Shown: positions 42,371 to 54,868 of the stretch, piece by piece
Numbering within the stretch: position 1 is the stretch's first letter
Layout of the letters: every line of letters begins with the position of its first letter
NCBI RefSeq assembly: GCF_015277855.1
Contig: NZ_CP063812.1
Location: 1,674,001 to 1,738,000 of the forward strand
Source: Microbacterium cremeum
Lineage (GTDB): Bacteria > Actinomycetota > Actinomycetes > Actinomycetales > Microbacteriaceae
Direction: 5' to 3'
Length of the DNA stretch: 64,000 nucleotides
Program-made: the position numbers and the translations under genes
Notes under the pieces: generated by a model
Database searches by the model: none
Told to the model about the DNA's origin: nothing
What the model saw: only the letters and a program-made list of their open reading frames with translations

Positions 42371-43311
42371 GCGATCCGACCCTCGGCGCCGCCCTGCGTG
42401 GCGCGGTGGATCTGTCCACGCTGCGCAACCGCCCGGCCGACCCGCCGGCGGGAACGGATGCCGCCGGTACCGGTTCCGGCGTCGCCGTGCCGTCCCTGGT
42501 GATGGACGTCACCGACGAGACGTTCGCGCAGGTGCTCGAGCTGTCGCGCACGGTTCCCGTGGTGATCGACCTGTGGGCCGAGTGGTGCGCCCCGTGCAAG
42601 CAGCTCAGCCCCGTGCTGGAGCGCGTGGTGACGGAACTGGGCGGACGCCTCGTGCTGGCGAAGGTGGATGTCGACGCCAACCCCCAGCTCTCGCAGGCGT
42701 TCCGCGCGCAGTCGATCCCGATGGTCGTCGCCCTCGTCGGCGGCCAGCCGGTGCCGCTGTTCACCGGCGCCGTCCCCGAGCAGCAGGTGCGCGAGGTGTT
42801 CGCGCAGCTGCTGCAGCTGGCGGCGCAGAACGGCGTGACCGGCTCGGCGACCGTCGACGGCGAGCCGGAGCCCGAAGAGGCGCCCGCCGAACCCCCGCTT
42901 CCTCCGCTTCATGCCGAGGCCTTCGAGGCGATCGAGTCCGGCGACTACCCGCGTGCGATCGCGGCGTACGAGAAGGCTCTCGCCGAGAACCCCCGCGACG
43001 CCGAGGCGCGCGCCGGCCTCGGCCAGGTGCGCCTGCTCGACCGCGTGCAGGGCCTCGACCTGCAGGCTGCTCGCGCCGCCGCCGCGGCGGCTCCCACCGA
43101 CGTCGACGCGCAGTTCGCCGTGGCCGACCTGGATCTCGCCGGCGGTCACGTCGAAGACGCCTTCGGTCGCCTGCTCGACCTGTTCGCCCAGCTCCCCGCC
43201 GAGGAGCGCGCGCCGGTGCGCGAGCGCCTGCTCGACCTGTTCGCGCTCGTGGGCGACACCGACCCGCGCGTGATCGCGGCGCGAGGCCGCCTGGCGTCCC
43301 TGCTGTTCTGA
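42367..43311 (+). CDS. Thioredoxin-TPR co-chaperone (YbbN/CnoX-like)
   Basis: This 314-residue protein has an N-terminal thioredoxin fold with an intact AEWCAPCKQ active site (Cys74, Cys77) and SIPMVVALVGGQPV. A linker follows, then TPR repeats (FEAIESGDYPRAIAAYEKALAENPRDAEA and on). It resembles CnoX/YbbN chaperedoxins, which protect proteins from oxidation and hand them to GroEL. The E. coli protein lacks the first Cys, whereas here both are present. The GTG start overlaps the preceding stop by four bases. Confidence 0.9.
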   Translation: MSDPTLGAALRGAVDLSTLRNRPADPPAGTDAAGTGSGVAVPSLVMDVTDETFAQVLELSRTVPVVIDLWAEWCAPCKQLSPVLERVVTELGGRLVLAKVDVDANPQLSQAFRAQSIPMVVALVGGQPVPLFTGAVPEQQVREVFAQLLQLAAQNGVTGSATVDGEPEPEEAPAEPPLPPLHAEAFEAIESGDYPRAIAAYEKALAENPRDAEARAGLGQVRLLDRVQGLDLQAARAAAAAAPTDVDAQFAVADLDLAGGHVEDAFGRLLDLFAQLPAEERAPVRERLLDLFALVGDTDPRVIAARGRLASLLF

Positions 43312-43359
43312 CGCGCGTCCGGGCGACGCGCATCGCGAGACCGACGCTGGGCGCCCCGC

Positions 43360-45537
43360 TCAGCCCCGCGTGGGCGACGGGATGTGGGCCTCCGGGTCGT
43401 GACGCAGCCACAGCACGCCCAGCGGCGGCAGGATCAGCGACGCGCGACCGCCGTCGCCGGCGTGGACGACGCCCATGTTGCCCACTCCCGATCCGCCGAA
43501 CTCACGGGCGTCGGTGTTGAGGATCTCGTGCCACACGCCGCGTTCGGGCAGGTCCAGTTCGTAGGCGGTGATCGGCGATCCCGAGAAGTTGGCGGCCACG
43601 ACGACGGAGTTGCCGTGCCAGTCCCGCCGGGCGAAGGCGACCACATTGGGGTTCCACCCCGGTGCGCCCAGGCGCGTGAAGGCGCCGCCGTCGCTGTCGC
43701 GCGCCCACAGCGCCGAGTGGTCGCGGTAGGCCCGGTTGAGCGATGCGACGAAGCCGTGGAGCTGCGCGTGGGCCGGCTGGTCGAGCAGCCACCACTCCAG
43801 CGAGCGGGCTTCGGACCACTCCGAGAGCTGGCCGAACTCCTGGCCCATGAACAGCAGCTGCTTGCCCGGGTGCCCCCACATGTACGCGAGGAACGCCCGC
43901 ATGTTGGCGAGCTTCTGCCAGTGATCGCCCGGCATCCGTGAGAAGAGGCTGCCCTTGCCGTGCACGACCTCGTCGTGGCTGATCGGCAGCACGTAGTTCT
44001 CGCTGAAGGCGTAGACGAACGAGAACGACAGCTCGCCCTCGTGGTGGGAGCGGTACAGCGGGTCGCGCTTGATGTACTGCAGCGAGTCGTTCATCCACCC
44101 CATGTTCCACTTGAACCCGAAGCCGAGGCCCGCCTGGTTCGTGGGGGCGGTGACGCCGGGGAAGCTGGTGGACTCCTCGGCGATCATCGCGATGCCGGGG
44201 TAGCGCTTGTACGCGGTCGCGTTGACCTCCTGCAGGAAGTGGATGGCCTCGAGGTTCTCGCGTCCGCCATGGACGTTCGGCACCCACTCGCCGTCCTCGC
44301 GCGAGTAGTCGAGGTAGAGCATCGAGGCGACGGCGTCCACGCGCAGGCCGTCGACGTGGAACTCCTCGAACCAGTACAGCGCGTTGGCGACGAGGAAGTT
44401 GCGCACCTCGCGGCGACCGTAGTCGAAGATGTACGTCCCCCAGTCGCGGTGCTCGCCGCGCCGGGGATCCCCGTGCTCGTAGAGCGGCTCGCCGTCGAAG
44501 CGCGCGAGGGCGAAGGCGTCCTTGGGGAAGTGTCCCGGCACCCAGTCCATGATCACGCCGATGCCGGCCTGATGGAGGCGGTCGATGAGGTGGCGCAGAT
44601 CGTCGGGGTGCCCGAAGCGGCTGGTGGGCGCGTAGTAGCCGGTGACCTGGTATCCCCACGAGCCGCCGAAGGGATGCTCGGCGAGCGGGAGGAACTCGAC
44701 ATGCGTGAAGCCCTGGGCGGTGACGTACTCGATGAGCGGATCCGCGACCTCGCGGTATCCGAGGCCTTGGCGCCACGACCCGAGGTGAAGCTCGTACACC
44801 GACATCGGACGCGAGACCGGGGTCGAGCGCGCCCGCTCGGCCATCCACGCCCTGTCCTGCCACGAGTAGGACGACTCGACGACGACGGATGCCGTGGCCG
44901 GCGGCACCTCGGCGAACCGTGCCATCGGGTCGGCCTTCAGCACCCAGTCGCCGCGTCGGCTCAGCAGCTCGAACTTGTACGTCGAGCCTGCGCCGACGCC
45001 GGGCACGAAGAGCTCCCAGACGCCGCTGCCGCCCATGGAGCGCATGGCGTGACCCTGACCGTCCCAGTCGTTGAAGTCGCCCACGACGCGCACCGCGCGT
45101 GCGTTCGGCGCCCACACCGCGAACGCCGTCCCCGCCGACCCGCCGTGCTCGCGCACGTGGGCGCCCAGCACGCGCCACAGCTCCTCGTGGCGCCCTTCGG
45201 CGATGAGGTGGAGGTCGAGCTCGCCCAGCGTGGGGGAGTGCCGGTACGGGTCGTCTGCGACGTGGTCGGGTCCTTGCGGGTACGTCGTGACCACCTGGTA
45301 CGGACGCGGCGCGCCCGCGCGGGTACCCTCCCAGATCCCGGCGCGCACATGCTCGAGCGGAGCCCGGGTGCCGTCGTCGAACACTGCCGTCACGCTGTGC
45401 GCGAGCGGTCGCCGCGCGCGGATCGTCCACAACGAGCCGCCTTCCCCGTCGTCGCCGGGGTGGATGCCGAGCACGGCGTGCGGATCGTGGTGCGCGCCCG
45501 CCGCGACGGCGTCGAGGACCTGGTCGGTGGGCGTCAC
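43360..45537 (-). CDS. glgB: 1,4-alpha-glucan branching enzyme
   Basis: GlgB (725 aa) adds alpha-1,6 branches to glycogen. N-terminal CBM48-type domains (HDPHAVLGIHPGDDGEGG, GTAFAVWAPNARAVRVVGDFN) precede a GH13 barrel. Catalytic residues are visible in DGLRVDAVASMLYLDYSR (Asp), IAEESTSFPGV (Glu) and ISHDEVVHGKGS (Asp). The GTG overlaps the glgE stop by four bases, so it is the second gene of glgE-glgB. Confidence 0.96.
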   Translation of the reverse strand: MTPTDQVLDAVAAGAHHDPHAVLGIHPGDDGEGGSLWTIRARRPLAHSVTAVFDDGTRAPLEHVRAGIWEGTRAGAPRPYQVVTTYPQGPDHVADDPYRHSPTLGELDLHLIAEGRHEELWRVLGAHVREHGGSAGTAFAVWAPNARAVRVVGDFNDWDGQGHAMRSMGGSGVWELFVPGVGAGSTYKFELLSRRGDWVLKADPMARFAEVPPATASVVVESSYSWQDRAWMAERARSTPVSRPMSVYELHLGSWRQGLGYREVADPLIEYVTAQGFTHVEFLPLAEHPFGGSWGYQVTGYYAPTSRFGHPDDLRHLIDRLHQAGIGVIMDWVPGHFPKDAFALARFDGEPLYEHGDPRRGEHRDWGTYIFDYGRREVRNFLVANALYWFEEFHVDGLRVDAVASMLYLDYSREDGEWVPNVHGGRENLEAIHFLQEVNATAYKRYPGIAMIAEESTSFPGVTAPTNQAGLGFGFKWNMGWMNDSLQYIKRDPLYRSHHEGELSFSFVYAFSENYVLPISHDEVVHGKGSLFSRMPGDHWQKLANMRAFLAYMWGHPGKQLLFMGQEFGQLSEWSEARSLEWWLLDQPAHAQLHGFVASLNRAYRDHSALWARDSDGGAFTRLGAPGWNPNVVAFARRDWHGNSVVVAANFSGSPITAYELDLPERGVWHEILNTDAREFGGSGVGNMGVVHAGDGGRASLILPPLGVLWLRHDPEAHIPSPTRG

Positions 45538-47618
45538 CGCTGCTCCTTCACGTGGAGGATGTGCACCGGCTCGGTGAACGCGTCGAGCATCACGTAGTTG
45601 TGATCGGACCACGTCCACTGCGCGCCGGTGACGAGGTCCTCGACCTCGTACGGCTCGCCGGGGGCGACGCCCCAGACGCGCGTGTCGAGGTGCACCATGG
45701 TCTGGCGCACCGAGTGCGGGTCGGTGTTGACCACGACGATCACGGTGTCGGCGCGCCCGTCCGGCGACACCGAGGCGTCGAGGTGCTTGGCGTACACGAG
45801 GATGGCGTCGTCGTCGCTCCAGTGGATCGAGAGGTTGCGCAGCTGGCGCAGCGCAGGGTGCGCGCGGCGGATCTCGTTGAGCTTCGTCAGGTACGGGGCG
45901 AGCGAATCGCCGTGCTCGACGGCGCCCGCCCAGTCGCGCAGCTTGTACTCGTACTTCTCGTTGTCGATGTTCTCTTCCGAGCCCGGGCGCGCGACGTTCT
46001 CGTAGAGCTCGTAGCCGGCGTACACGCCGTACGTGGGTGCCGCGGTCGCCGCGATCGCGGCGCGGATGCGGTACGCCGGACGCCCGCCGAACTGCAGGTA
46101 CTCGGTGAGGATGTCGGGGGTGTTGACGAACAGATTCGGTCGCAGGAAGTCGGCCGTGTCGTGCGCGAGGCCCGAGAGGAACTCCTCGAGCTCGGCCTTG
46201 GTGTTGCGCCACGTGAAGTACGTGTAGCTCTGCTGGAACCCGGCCGCGGCGAGCGACTGCAGCGGAGCCGGCCGGGTGAACGCCTCGGCGAGGAACACGA
46301 CGTCGGGGTCGGCGGCGTTGACCTCGCGGATCAGCCACTCCCAGAACTGGAGGGGCTTGGTGTGCGGGTTGTCGACGCGGAACACCTTCACGCCCTGGGC
46401 GATCCAGTGCCGTACGACGCGCAGCACTTCGGCGCGGATCCCCTCGGGATCGTCGTCGAAGTTGACCGGGTAGATGTCCTGGTACTTCTTGGGCGGATTC
46501 TCGGCGTAGGCGATCGAGCCGTCGGGGAGTGTCGTGAACCACTCCGGATGCGCGGTCACCCAGGGATGATCCGGGGCCGCCTGCAGGGCGAGGTCGAGCG
46601 CGACTTCGATGCCCTCGGCTCGGGCGGCGCGGACGAAGGCGCGGAAATCCGCCAGGGTGCCCAGATCCGGGTGCACGGTGTCGTGCCCGCCCGCGGCGGA
46701 ACCGATCGCCCACGGCGAGCCGGGGTCGCCCGGCTGCGGGTCGAGCGTGTTGTTGCGCCCCTTGCGGTTCTCGGTGCCGATCGGGTGGATCGGCGGCAGG
46801 TACAGCACGTCGAAGCCCATCGCCGCGACGCCCGGCAGGCGCTTCATGGCCGTCCGGAACGTGCCGCTCTTGATGGTGCCGTCCCGCAGGCGCTTCGCAC
46901 CCTCGGACCGCGGGAAGAACTCGTACCAGGCGCCGACGCCGGCGCGTTCCCGCTCGACCAGCAGGTCGAGGTCGTCGCCGAGCGTGACGAGCGACATGAG
47001 CGGCCGCTCGCGGAAGTACTCGGCGATCGCGGGGTCCTCGACGGTCGCGAGCGCCTCGACGTCGCCGAGGGCGGAGTCCCGCAGCCTTCGCGCCGCCTCG
47101 GCGAGGGTGCGACGCTGCGCGGCCGGCCGGGACTTCTCGGCACCGGCCCGATCGAACAGGATAGCCCCGAGCTCGCGCATGAGGGCGGCATCCACCCCCG
47201 CGGGGATCTTCAGGGAAGCCGCGTGCTCCCACGTGACGAAGTCGTCGGCGAACGACTCGAAGCGGAAGCGCCACACGCCCTGCTCGAGGAGGGCGACGCG
47301 GGCCTCCCACCGGTCGTAGCCGTCATCGAGCGGGGCGAGGCGGTGCAGCGACTCGTCGCCCGACGGTGAGAACAGCCGTACCTGCACGCCGATGCGATCG
47401 TGCCCCTCCCGGAAGGCCGTGACGCGGAAGGGCACGACCTCGCCCGCGAAGGCCTTGGGGCGGTAGCGGCCCCACGGGACGCTCGGCGCGGGCCTCGCGA
47501 GCGGCACGCGGGGCGCGGCCGTGTCGCGTTCGGGCTGCCAGGGTCGGGCCGCTCGGACAGGGATGGCTGAGGCGCTGCGCCAGGGGCGGGAGCGCGTCGA
47601 GCGCGTCGTCGTCACCAC
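45534..47618 (-). CDS. glgE: Alpha-1,4-glucan:maltose-1-phosphate maltosyltransferase
   Basis: GlgE (694 aa) extends alpha-glucans with maltose units from maltose-1-phosphate, the core of the actinobacterial GlgE pathway. RIGVQVRLFSPSG begins the N-terminal domain. The GH13 barrel has FDVLYLPPIHPIGTENRKGRNN, nucleophile Asp in KVFRVDNPHTKP, Glu in VFLAEAFTRPA and Asp in FVNTPDILTE. The GTG at 47618 follows TAGGTT by six bases, a leaderless arrangement. It heads the glgE-glgB operon. No treS or pep2 is in the window, so the maltose-1-phosphate source is elsewhere. Confidence 0.96.
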   Translation of the reverse strand: MVTTTRSTRSRPWRSASAIPVRAARPWQPERDTAAPRVPLARPAPSVPWGRYRPKAFAGEVVPFRVTAFREGHDRIGVQVRLFSPSGDESLHRLAPLDDGYDRWEARVALLEQGVWRFRFESFADDFVTWEHAASLKIPAGVDAALMRELGAILFDRAGAEKSRPAAQRRTLAEAARRLRDSALGDVEALATVEDPAIAEYFRERPLMSLVTLGDDLDLLVERERAGVGAWYEFFPRSEGAKRLRDGTIKSGTFRTAMKRLPGVAAMGFDVLYLPPIHPIGTENRKGRNNTLDPQPGDPGSPWAIGSAAGGHDTVHPDLGTLADFRAFVRAARAEGIEVALDLALQAAPDHPWVTAHPEWFTTLPDGSIAYAENPPKKYQDIYPVNFDDDPEGIRAEVLRVVRHWIAQGVKVFRVDNPHTKPLQFWEWLIREVNAADPDVVFLAEAFTRPAPLQSLAAAGFQQSYTYFTWRNTKAELEEFLSGLAHDTADFLRPNLFVNTPDILTEYLQFGGRPAYRIRAAIAATAAPTYGVYAGYELYENVARPGSEENIDNEKYEYKLRDWAGAVEHGDSLAPYLTKLNEIRRAHPALRQLRNLSIHWSDDDAILVYAKHLDASVSPDGRADTVIVVVNTDPHSVRQTMVHLDTRVWGVAPGEPYEVEDLVTGAQWTWSDHNYVMLDAFTEPVHILHVKEQR

Positions 47619-47624
47619 GTGTCG

Positions 47625-47630
47625 AACCTA
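47625..47630 (-). promoter_or_regulatory. Leaderless -10 of glgE
   Basis: Minus-strand TAGGTT, six bases, then GTG at 47618. Confidence 0.6.
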
Positions 47631-47676
47631 TCGCGGCGCCGCGCGGGGCGACAGCGACGTGACGGGCGGCGCCGAC

Positions 47677-49764
47677 TCATTCGGCGCGGAACAGACGCAT
47701 CGAGGTGCCGGCGAGCGGTACGACCTCGCCCGGGTGCAGGGCCGGGCCGTCGGTGTTCGGCGTCTCGTCCTCGCTCGACCACAGCGAGACGAACCGTGTG
47801 ACGTCCTCCACCTCGGGCAGCGTGACCTCGGTGGGCCGCTCGTTGCCGTGGACCATGAGGAGGATGCGGTTGAAGTCCTCCACCTCCGGCGTCGACGCTG
47901 CGACGTACTGGAGCGTTCGATGCGCGGGATCCGTCCAGCGCTCGATCGACATGGTCTCGCCGTTCTCGTCGTACCACTCCATGACGGATGCCGAGGGCGT
48001 GTGCTCGCCCAGGCGTGCGAAGCGGATGGGGCGCAGCGCCGGGTTGTCGCGGCGCAGCCGCAGCAGGTGACGTACGTGCGCGTACAGATCGCGCTGCCAC
48101 GGCGCGTGCTGCCACGACAGCCAGGTCAGCGGCGTGTCGTGGCAGTAGGCGTTGTTGTTGCCGCGCTGCGACCGCGCGAACTCGTCGCCGGCCGTGAGCA
48201 TCGGGACGCCTGCCGACAGCAGGAGCGTGCCGAGGAGGTTGCGCATCGCCTTCCGGCGCGTCGCGAGGATGCCCGCGTCGTCGGTCGGACCCTCCGCACC
48301 GTGATTGAACGAGCGGTTGGTGTCGGCGCCGTCGCGGTTCTGCTCGCCGTTGCCGAGGTTGTGCTTGACGTCGTAGCTCACCAGGTCGCGCAGCGTGAAC
48401 CCGTCGTGCGCGGTGACGAAGTTGACGCCGGCGAGCGGGCCGCGCTGCGCGCTGAAGGTGTTCGCCGATCCGGCGAGGCGCGTCGCGAAGCCGCCGATCC
48501 CCACCGGCGACGTCGAGGCGCGGCGCGCGTAGTCGACGTCGCTGAGCCAGAAATTGCGGACGCGGTCGCGGTAGCGGTCGTTCCACTCGGTCCAGCCTTC
48601 GCCGAAGTTGCCGGTCTGCCATCCGCCCATCCCGACGTCCCACGGCTCGGCGATCTTCTTCACGCCGGCCAGCGCCGGATCCTCGATGATCGCGCGCAGC
48701 AGCGGATGGTCGGGCGTGAAGTCGTGGTGCGCGTCGCGGCCGAGCGTGGCGGCGAGGTCGAAGCGGAAGCCGTCGATCTGCACCTCCTCGGCCCAGTAGC
48801 GCAGCGAGTCCAGCACGAGGCGGGCCGCGGCATCCGTCGCGGTGTTCACCGAGTTGCCGCAGCCGGTGACGTCGATGTAGGCGCCGTCGTCGTCCTGGCG
48901 GTAGTACGCGCGGTTGTCGAGGCCCCGCAGACTCGACCGCGGGCCGCCGATGCCCTCTTCGGAGGTGTGGTTGTACACCACGTCGAGGATCACCTCGAGC
49001 CCCGCCTCGTGCAGCAGCCGCACCATGCCCTTGAACTCGCGCAGCACCGCCTCCGGACCCTGGCGCTGCGCCGCCTCGGTCGCGTAGGCGGCGTGGGGCG
49101 TGAAGAAGTTGACGCTGTTGTAGCCCCAGTAGTTGGCGAGCCCGTGCTGCAGCAGTCGCGGCTCGGTCGTGAACGCGTGGATCGGCAGCAGTTCGATGCT
49201 CGTGATGCCGAGGTCGAGGAAGTGCTGCACCATCGCCGGATGGGCGAGCCCCGCGTACGTGCCGCGCAGAGCGCCGGGAACGTCGGGGTGCCGCTTGGAC
49301 AGGCCCTTGAGGTGACCTTCGTAGAGCACCGTCCGATCCATCGGGACGGCGGGTTTGGCGACGCCGCCCCAGTCGAACGAGCCGTCGACGACGACAGACC
49401 GCCACCCGTCGTATCCGCTGCGCACGAGTCCGCGCGTGTACGGCTCCACGAGGAGCGTGCCGCGGTTGAACGTGTTGCCGGGACTGTGCGGCCCGTCGAC
49501 GCGCACGGCGTACCGGGTGCCGGGTCGCAGCAGGGGCGTCTCGACCTCCCAGACCCCGCCGCCGACGTCCGACAGCGGCACCGTGTCGGTGATCCAATCC
49601 AGATCGGTGTCGTCGAACACCACGAGCTCCACCGAGTCCGCGGCGGAGGACCACACCCGCAGCGTGGCGCCGTGGGGTCCGAGTTCGACGCCGAGCCGGT
49701 CGAGTTCGGGGCTGAGCAGACCGAGGGCGGGGAGGGTCGCAGCGGCGGACTCCGGACGGGACAT
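47677..49764 (-). CDS. glgX: Glycogen debranching enzyme GlgX (second copy)
   Basis: This 695-residue GH13 debranching enzyme is a clear paralogue of the one at 12863-15061. Catalytic segments are QIDGFRFDLAATLGRD (Asp), KKIAEPWDVGMGGW (Glu) and VTAHDGFTLRDLVSYDVKHN (Asp). LELIPIHAF-type and DVVYNHTSEEGIGGP regions are also intact. The ATG at 49764 lies seven bases after TATGGT on the minus strand, marking a leaderless start; a longer frame to 49824 is rejected. It ends 58 bases before glgE and is likely part of a glycogen cluster, though with its own promoter. Confidence 0.95.
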   Translation of the reverse strand: MSRPESAAATLPALGLLSPELDRLGVELGPHGATLRVWSSAADSVELVVFDDTDLDWITDTVPLSDVGGGVWEVETPLLRPGTRYAVRVDGPHSPGNTFNRGTLLVEPYTRGLVRSGYDGWRSVVVDGSFDWGGVAKPAVPMDRTVLYEGHLKGLSKRHPDVPGALRGTYAGLAHPAMVQHFLDLGITSIELLPIHAFTTEPRLLQHGLANYWGYNSVNFFTPHAAYATEAAQRQGPEAVLREFKGMVRLLHEAGLEVILDVVYNHTSEEGIGGPRSSLRGLDNRAYYRQDDDGAYIDVTGCGNSVNTATDAAARLVLDSLRYWAEEVQIDGFRFDLAATLGRDAHHDFTPDHPLLRAIIEDPALAGVKKIAEPWDVGMGGWQTGNFGEGWTEWNDRYRDRVRNFWLSDVDYARRASTSPVGIGGFATRLAGSANTFSAQRGPLAGVNFVTAHDGFTLRDLVSYDVKHNLGNGEQNRDGADTNRSFNHGAEGPTDDAGILATRRKAMRNLLGTLLLSAGVPMLTAGDEFARSQRGNNNAYCHDTPLTWLSWQHAPWQRDLYAHVRHLLRLRRDNPALRPIRFARLGEHTPSASVMEWYDENGETMSIERWTDPAHRTLQYVAASTPEVEDFNRILLMVHGNERPTEVTLPEVEDVTRFVSLWSSEDETPNTDGPALHPGEVVPLAGTSMRLFRAE

Positions 49765-49771
49765 GCGGACT

Positions 49772-49777
49772 ACCATA
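49772..49777 (-). promoter_or_regulatory. Leaderless -10 of the second glgX
   Basis: Minus-strand TATGGT, seven bases, then ATG at 49764. Confidence 0.55.
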
Positions 49778-49870
49778 ACCATGGCGTGAGTCGCAGGCGT
49801 TACGGGACCCGGTTCCCCGGACACCGGAACACGGAGGCACCCGCCGGGAGCGCGCGTGAGGGAGGTGGGG

Positions 49871-51055
49871 ATGACGGTGTACCTCGATCACGCGGCGACC
49901 ACGCCGCTGCGCCCCGAGGCGCGGGACGCGTGGCTGGAGGCCGCTCAGCGCGTCGGGAACGCGTCGTCGATCCACGGGCCGGGTCAGCAGGCGCGCCGCG
50001 TGCTCGAGGAAGCGCGCGAGCGCCTCGCCGCAACGCTGGACTGCGAACCCATCGAGGTCGTCCTCACCTCGGGCGGGACCGAGGCGGTCAACCTCGCCGT
50101 CAAGGGGCTGTGGTGGGGGCGGGCGGCGGATGCCGACACGGTGGTCCTGCCCGACGGCGAGCACCATGCGACCCTGGACGCCGTCGCCTGGCTCGCCGAG
50201 CACGGCGCGCACGTTCGCGCGGTCGGGCTCGACGATGCCGGCCGCATCGACGCGGAGGCCTTCGCCTCGTCGCTTCCGGGCGCCGCGCTGGCGACGGCGC
50301 TGGTCGCGAACAACGAGGTCGGCACGGTCAACGACGCGGGCGCGCTGGCGGCCGCGGCGACGGATGCCTCGGTGCCGCTGCACCTGGACGCCGTGGCCGC
50401 GTTCGGACATGTGCCGGTGTCGTTCCGCGACTGGCGAGGCGGCGCGCGCGGCCGTTCGGGACTGGTCGCCCTGAGCGTCTCGGCGCACAAGATCGGCGGG
50501 CCCGCGGGAGTGGGCGCACTGGTGGTGGCCCGCGAGGCCGAGCTGTCGGCGCTGCTCCACGGCGGCGGCCAGCAGCGGCGCCTGCGGGCCGGAACGCAGG
50601 ACGTCGCCGGGGCCGCGGCTTTCGCTGTCGCGGCCGAGCTGGCGGCGGCCGAGCGTGAGACGGAGGCGGCCCGGCTCGCCGCACTGCGACAGCGCCTCGT
50701 ACACGGCATCCTCGTGGCGATCCCGGATGCCGAGCTGCTCGGCGATCCGATCGAGCGCGTGCCGGGCAACGCGCACATGCTCTTCCCCGGCGCGTGGGGC
50801 GAGACGCTGCTGTTCCTGCTCGACCGCGAGGGCGCCGCGGTCTCGACGGGCTCGGCCTGCCAGGCGGGCGTGCCCGAGCCGTCCCATGTCGTGCTCGCGA
50901 TGGGGCGGACGGATGCCGAAGCCCGCCAGGTGCTGCGCTTCACGCTGGGCCGCACCACCGATGAGGCCGACGTGGATGCGGTGCTCGTGGTGCTGCCCGG
51001 GGTCGTCGAGCGGGCGCGAGCCGCGTCCGGGGCCCGTACAGGCGCCGGTTCGTAG
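49871..51055 (+). CDS. Cysteine desulfurase (IscS/NifS family)
   Basis: This 394-residue PLP enzyme converts cysteine to alanine and a persulfide. TVYLDHAATTPLRPEA opens the protein. The PLP lysine is Lys207 in SVSAHKIGGPAG, and the persulfide Cys330 lies in STGSACQAGVPEPSH. The ATG at 49871 follows GGGAGGTGGGG. The next gene, ten bases on, is mnmA, which needs sulfur from a desulfurase for 2-thiouridine in tRNA, so the pair probably work together. It may also serve Fe-S assembly. Confidence 0.94.
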   Translation: MTVYLDHAATTPLRPEARDAWLEAAQRVGNASSIHGPGQQARRVLEEARERLAATLDCEPIEVVLTSGGTEAVNLAVKGLWWGRAADADTVVLPDGEHHATLDAVAWLAEHGAHVRAVGLDDAGRIDAEAFASSLPGAALATALVANNEVGTVNDAGALAAAATDASVPLHLDAVAAFGHVPVSFRDWRGGARGRSGLVALSVSAHKIGGPAGVGALVVAREAELSALLHGGGQQRRLRAGTQDVAGAAAFAVAAELAAAERETEAARLAALRQRLVHGILVAIPDAELLGDPIERVPGNAHMLFPGAWGETLLFLLDREGAAVSTGSACQAGVPEPSHVVLAMGRTDAEARQVLRFTLGRTTDEADVDAVLVVLPGVVERARAASGARTGAGS

Positions 51056-51058
51056 ACT
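51053..51058 (+). promoter_or_regulatory. Leaderless -10 of mnmA
   Basis: TAGACT, six bases, then ATG at 51065. It overlaps the desulfurase stop codon (TAG at 51053-51055). Confidence 0.6.
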
Positions 51059-51064
51059 GGACCC

Positions 51065-54546
<3,482 letters not shown>

Positions 54547-54553
54547 GCGACCT

Positions 54554-54862
54554 ATGAGCGAGTGGCTCTACCGCCTCGTGCCGACGCGACCCGAGATGGT
54601 GACCGCACCTACCGCGGCGGAACAGGATGTCGTCGCCGCGCATTTCGAGTATCTGGTCGGCCTGCGCGATCGCGGCATCCTGATCCTCGCCGGGCGCACG
54701 CAGGAGGAGGGCGGCACTTTCGGGATCACGATCTTCGAAGCCGACGACGAGCGCGCGGCGCGCGCGGTGATGGATGCCGATCCCGGCGTGTCGGGCGGAG
54801 TCTTCGCGGCGACACTGCACCCCTATGCGGTCGCGGTGGCTCGCGACGGGCTGGCGGGCTGA
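54554..54862 (+). CDS. YciI-like family protein
   Basis: This 102-residue protein has the ferredoxin-like fold of YciI: RPEMVTAPTAAEQDVVAAHFEYLVGLRDRGILILAGR, with the His and Asp-type residues of the putative active site, then FGITIFEADDERAARAVMDADP. Function is unknown; some members are dehydrochlorinase-like. It follows ligA by seven bases and converges with the acyl-CoA ligase gene. Confidence 0.85.
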   Translation: MSEWLYRLVPTRPEMVTAPTAAEQDVVAAHFEYLVGLRDRGILILAGRTQEEGGTFGITIFEADDERAARAVMDADPGVSGGVFAATLHPYAVAVARDGLAG

Positions 54863-54868
54863 GCCGCG

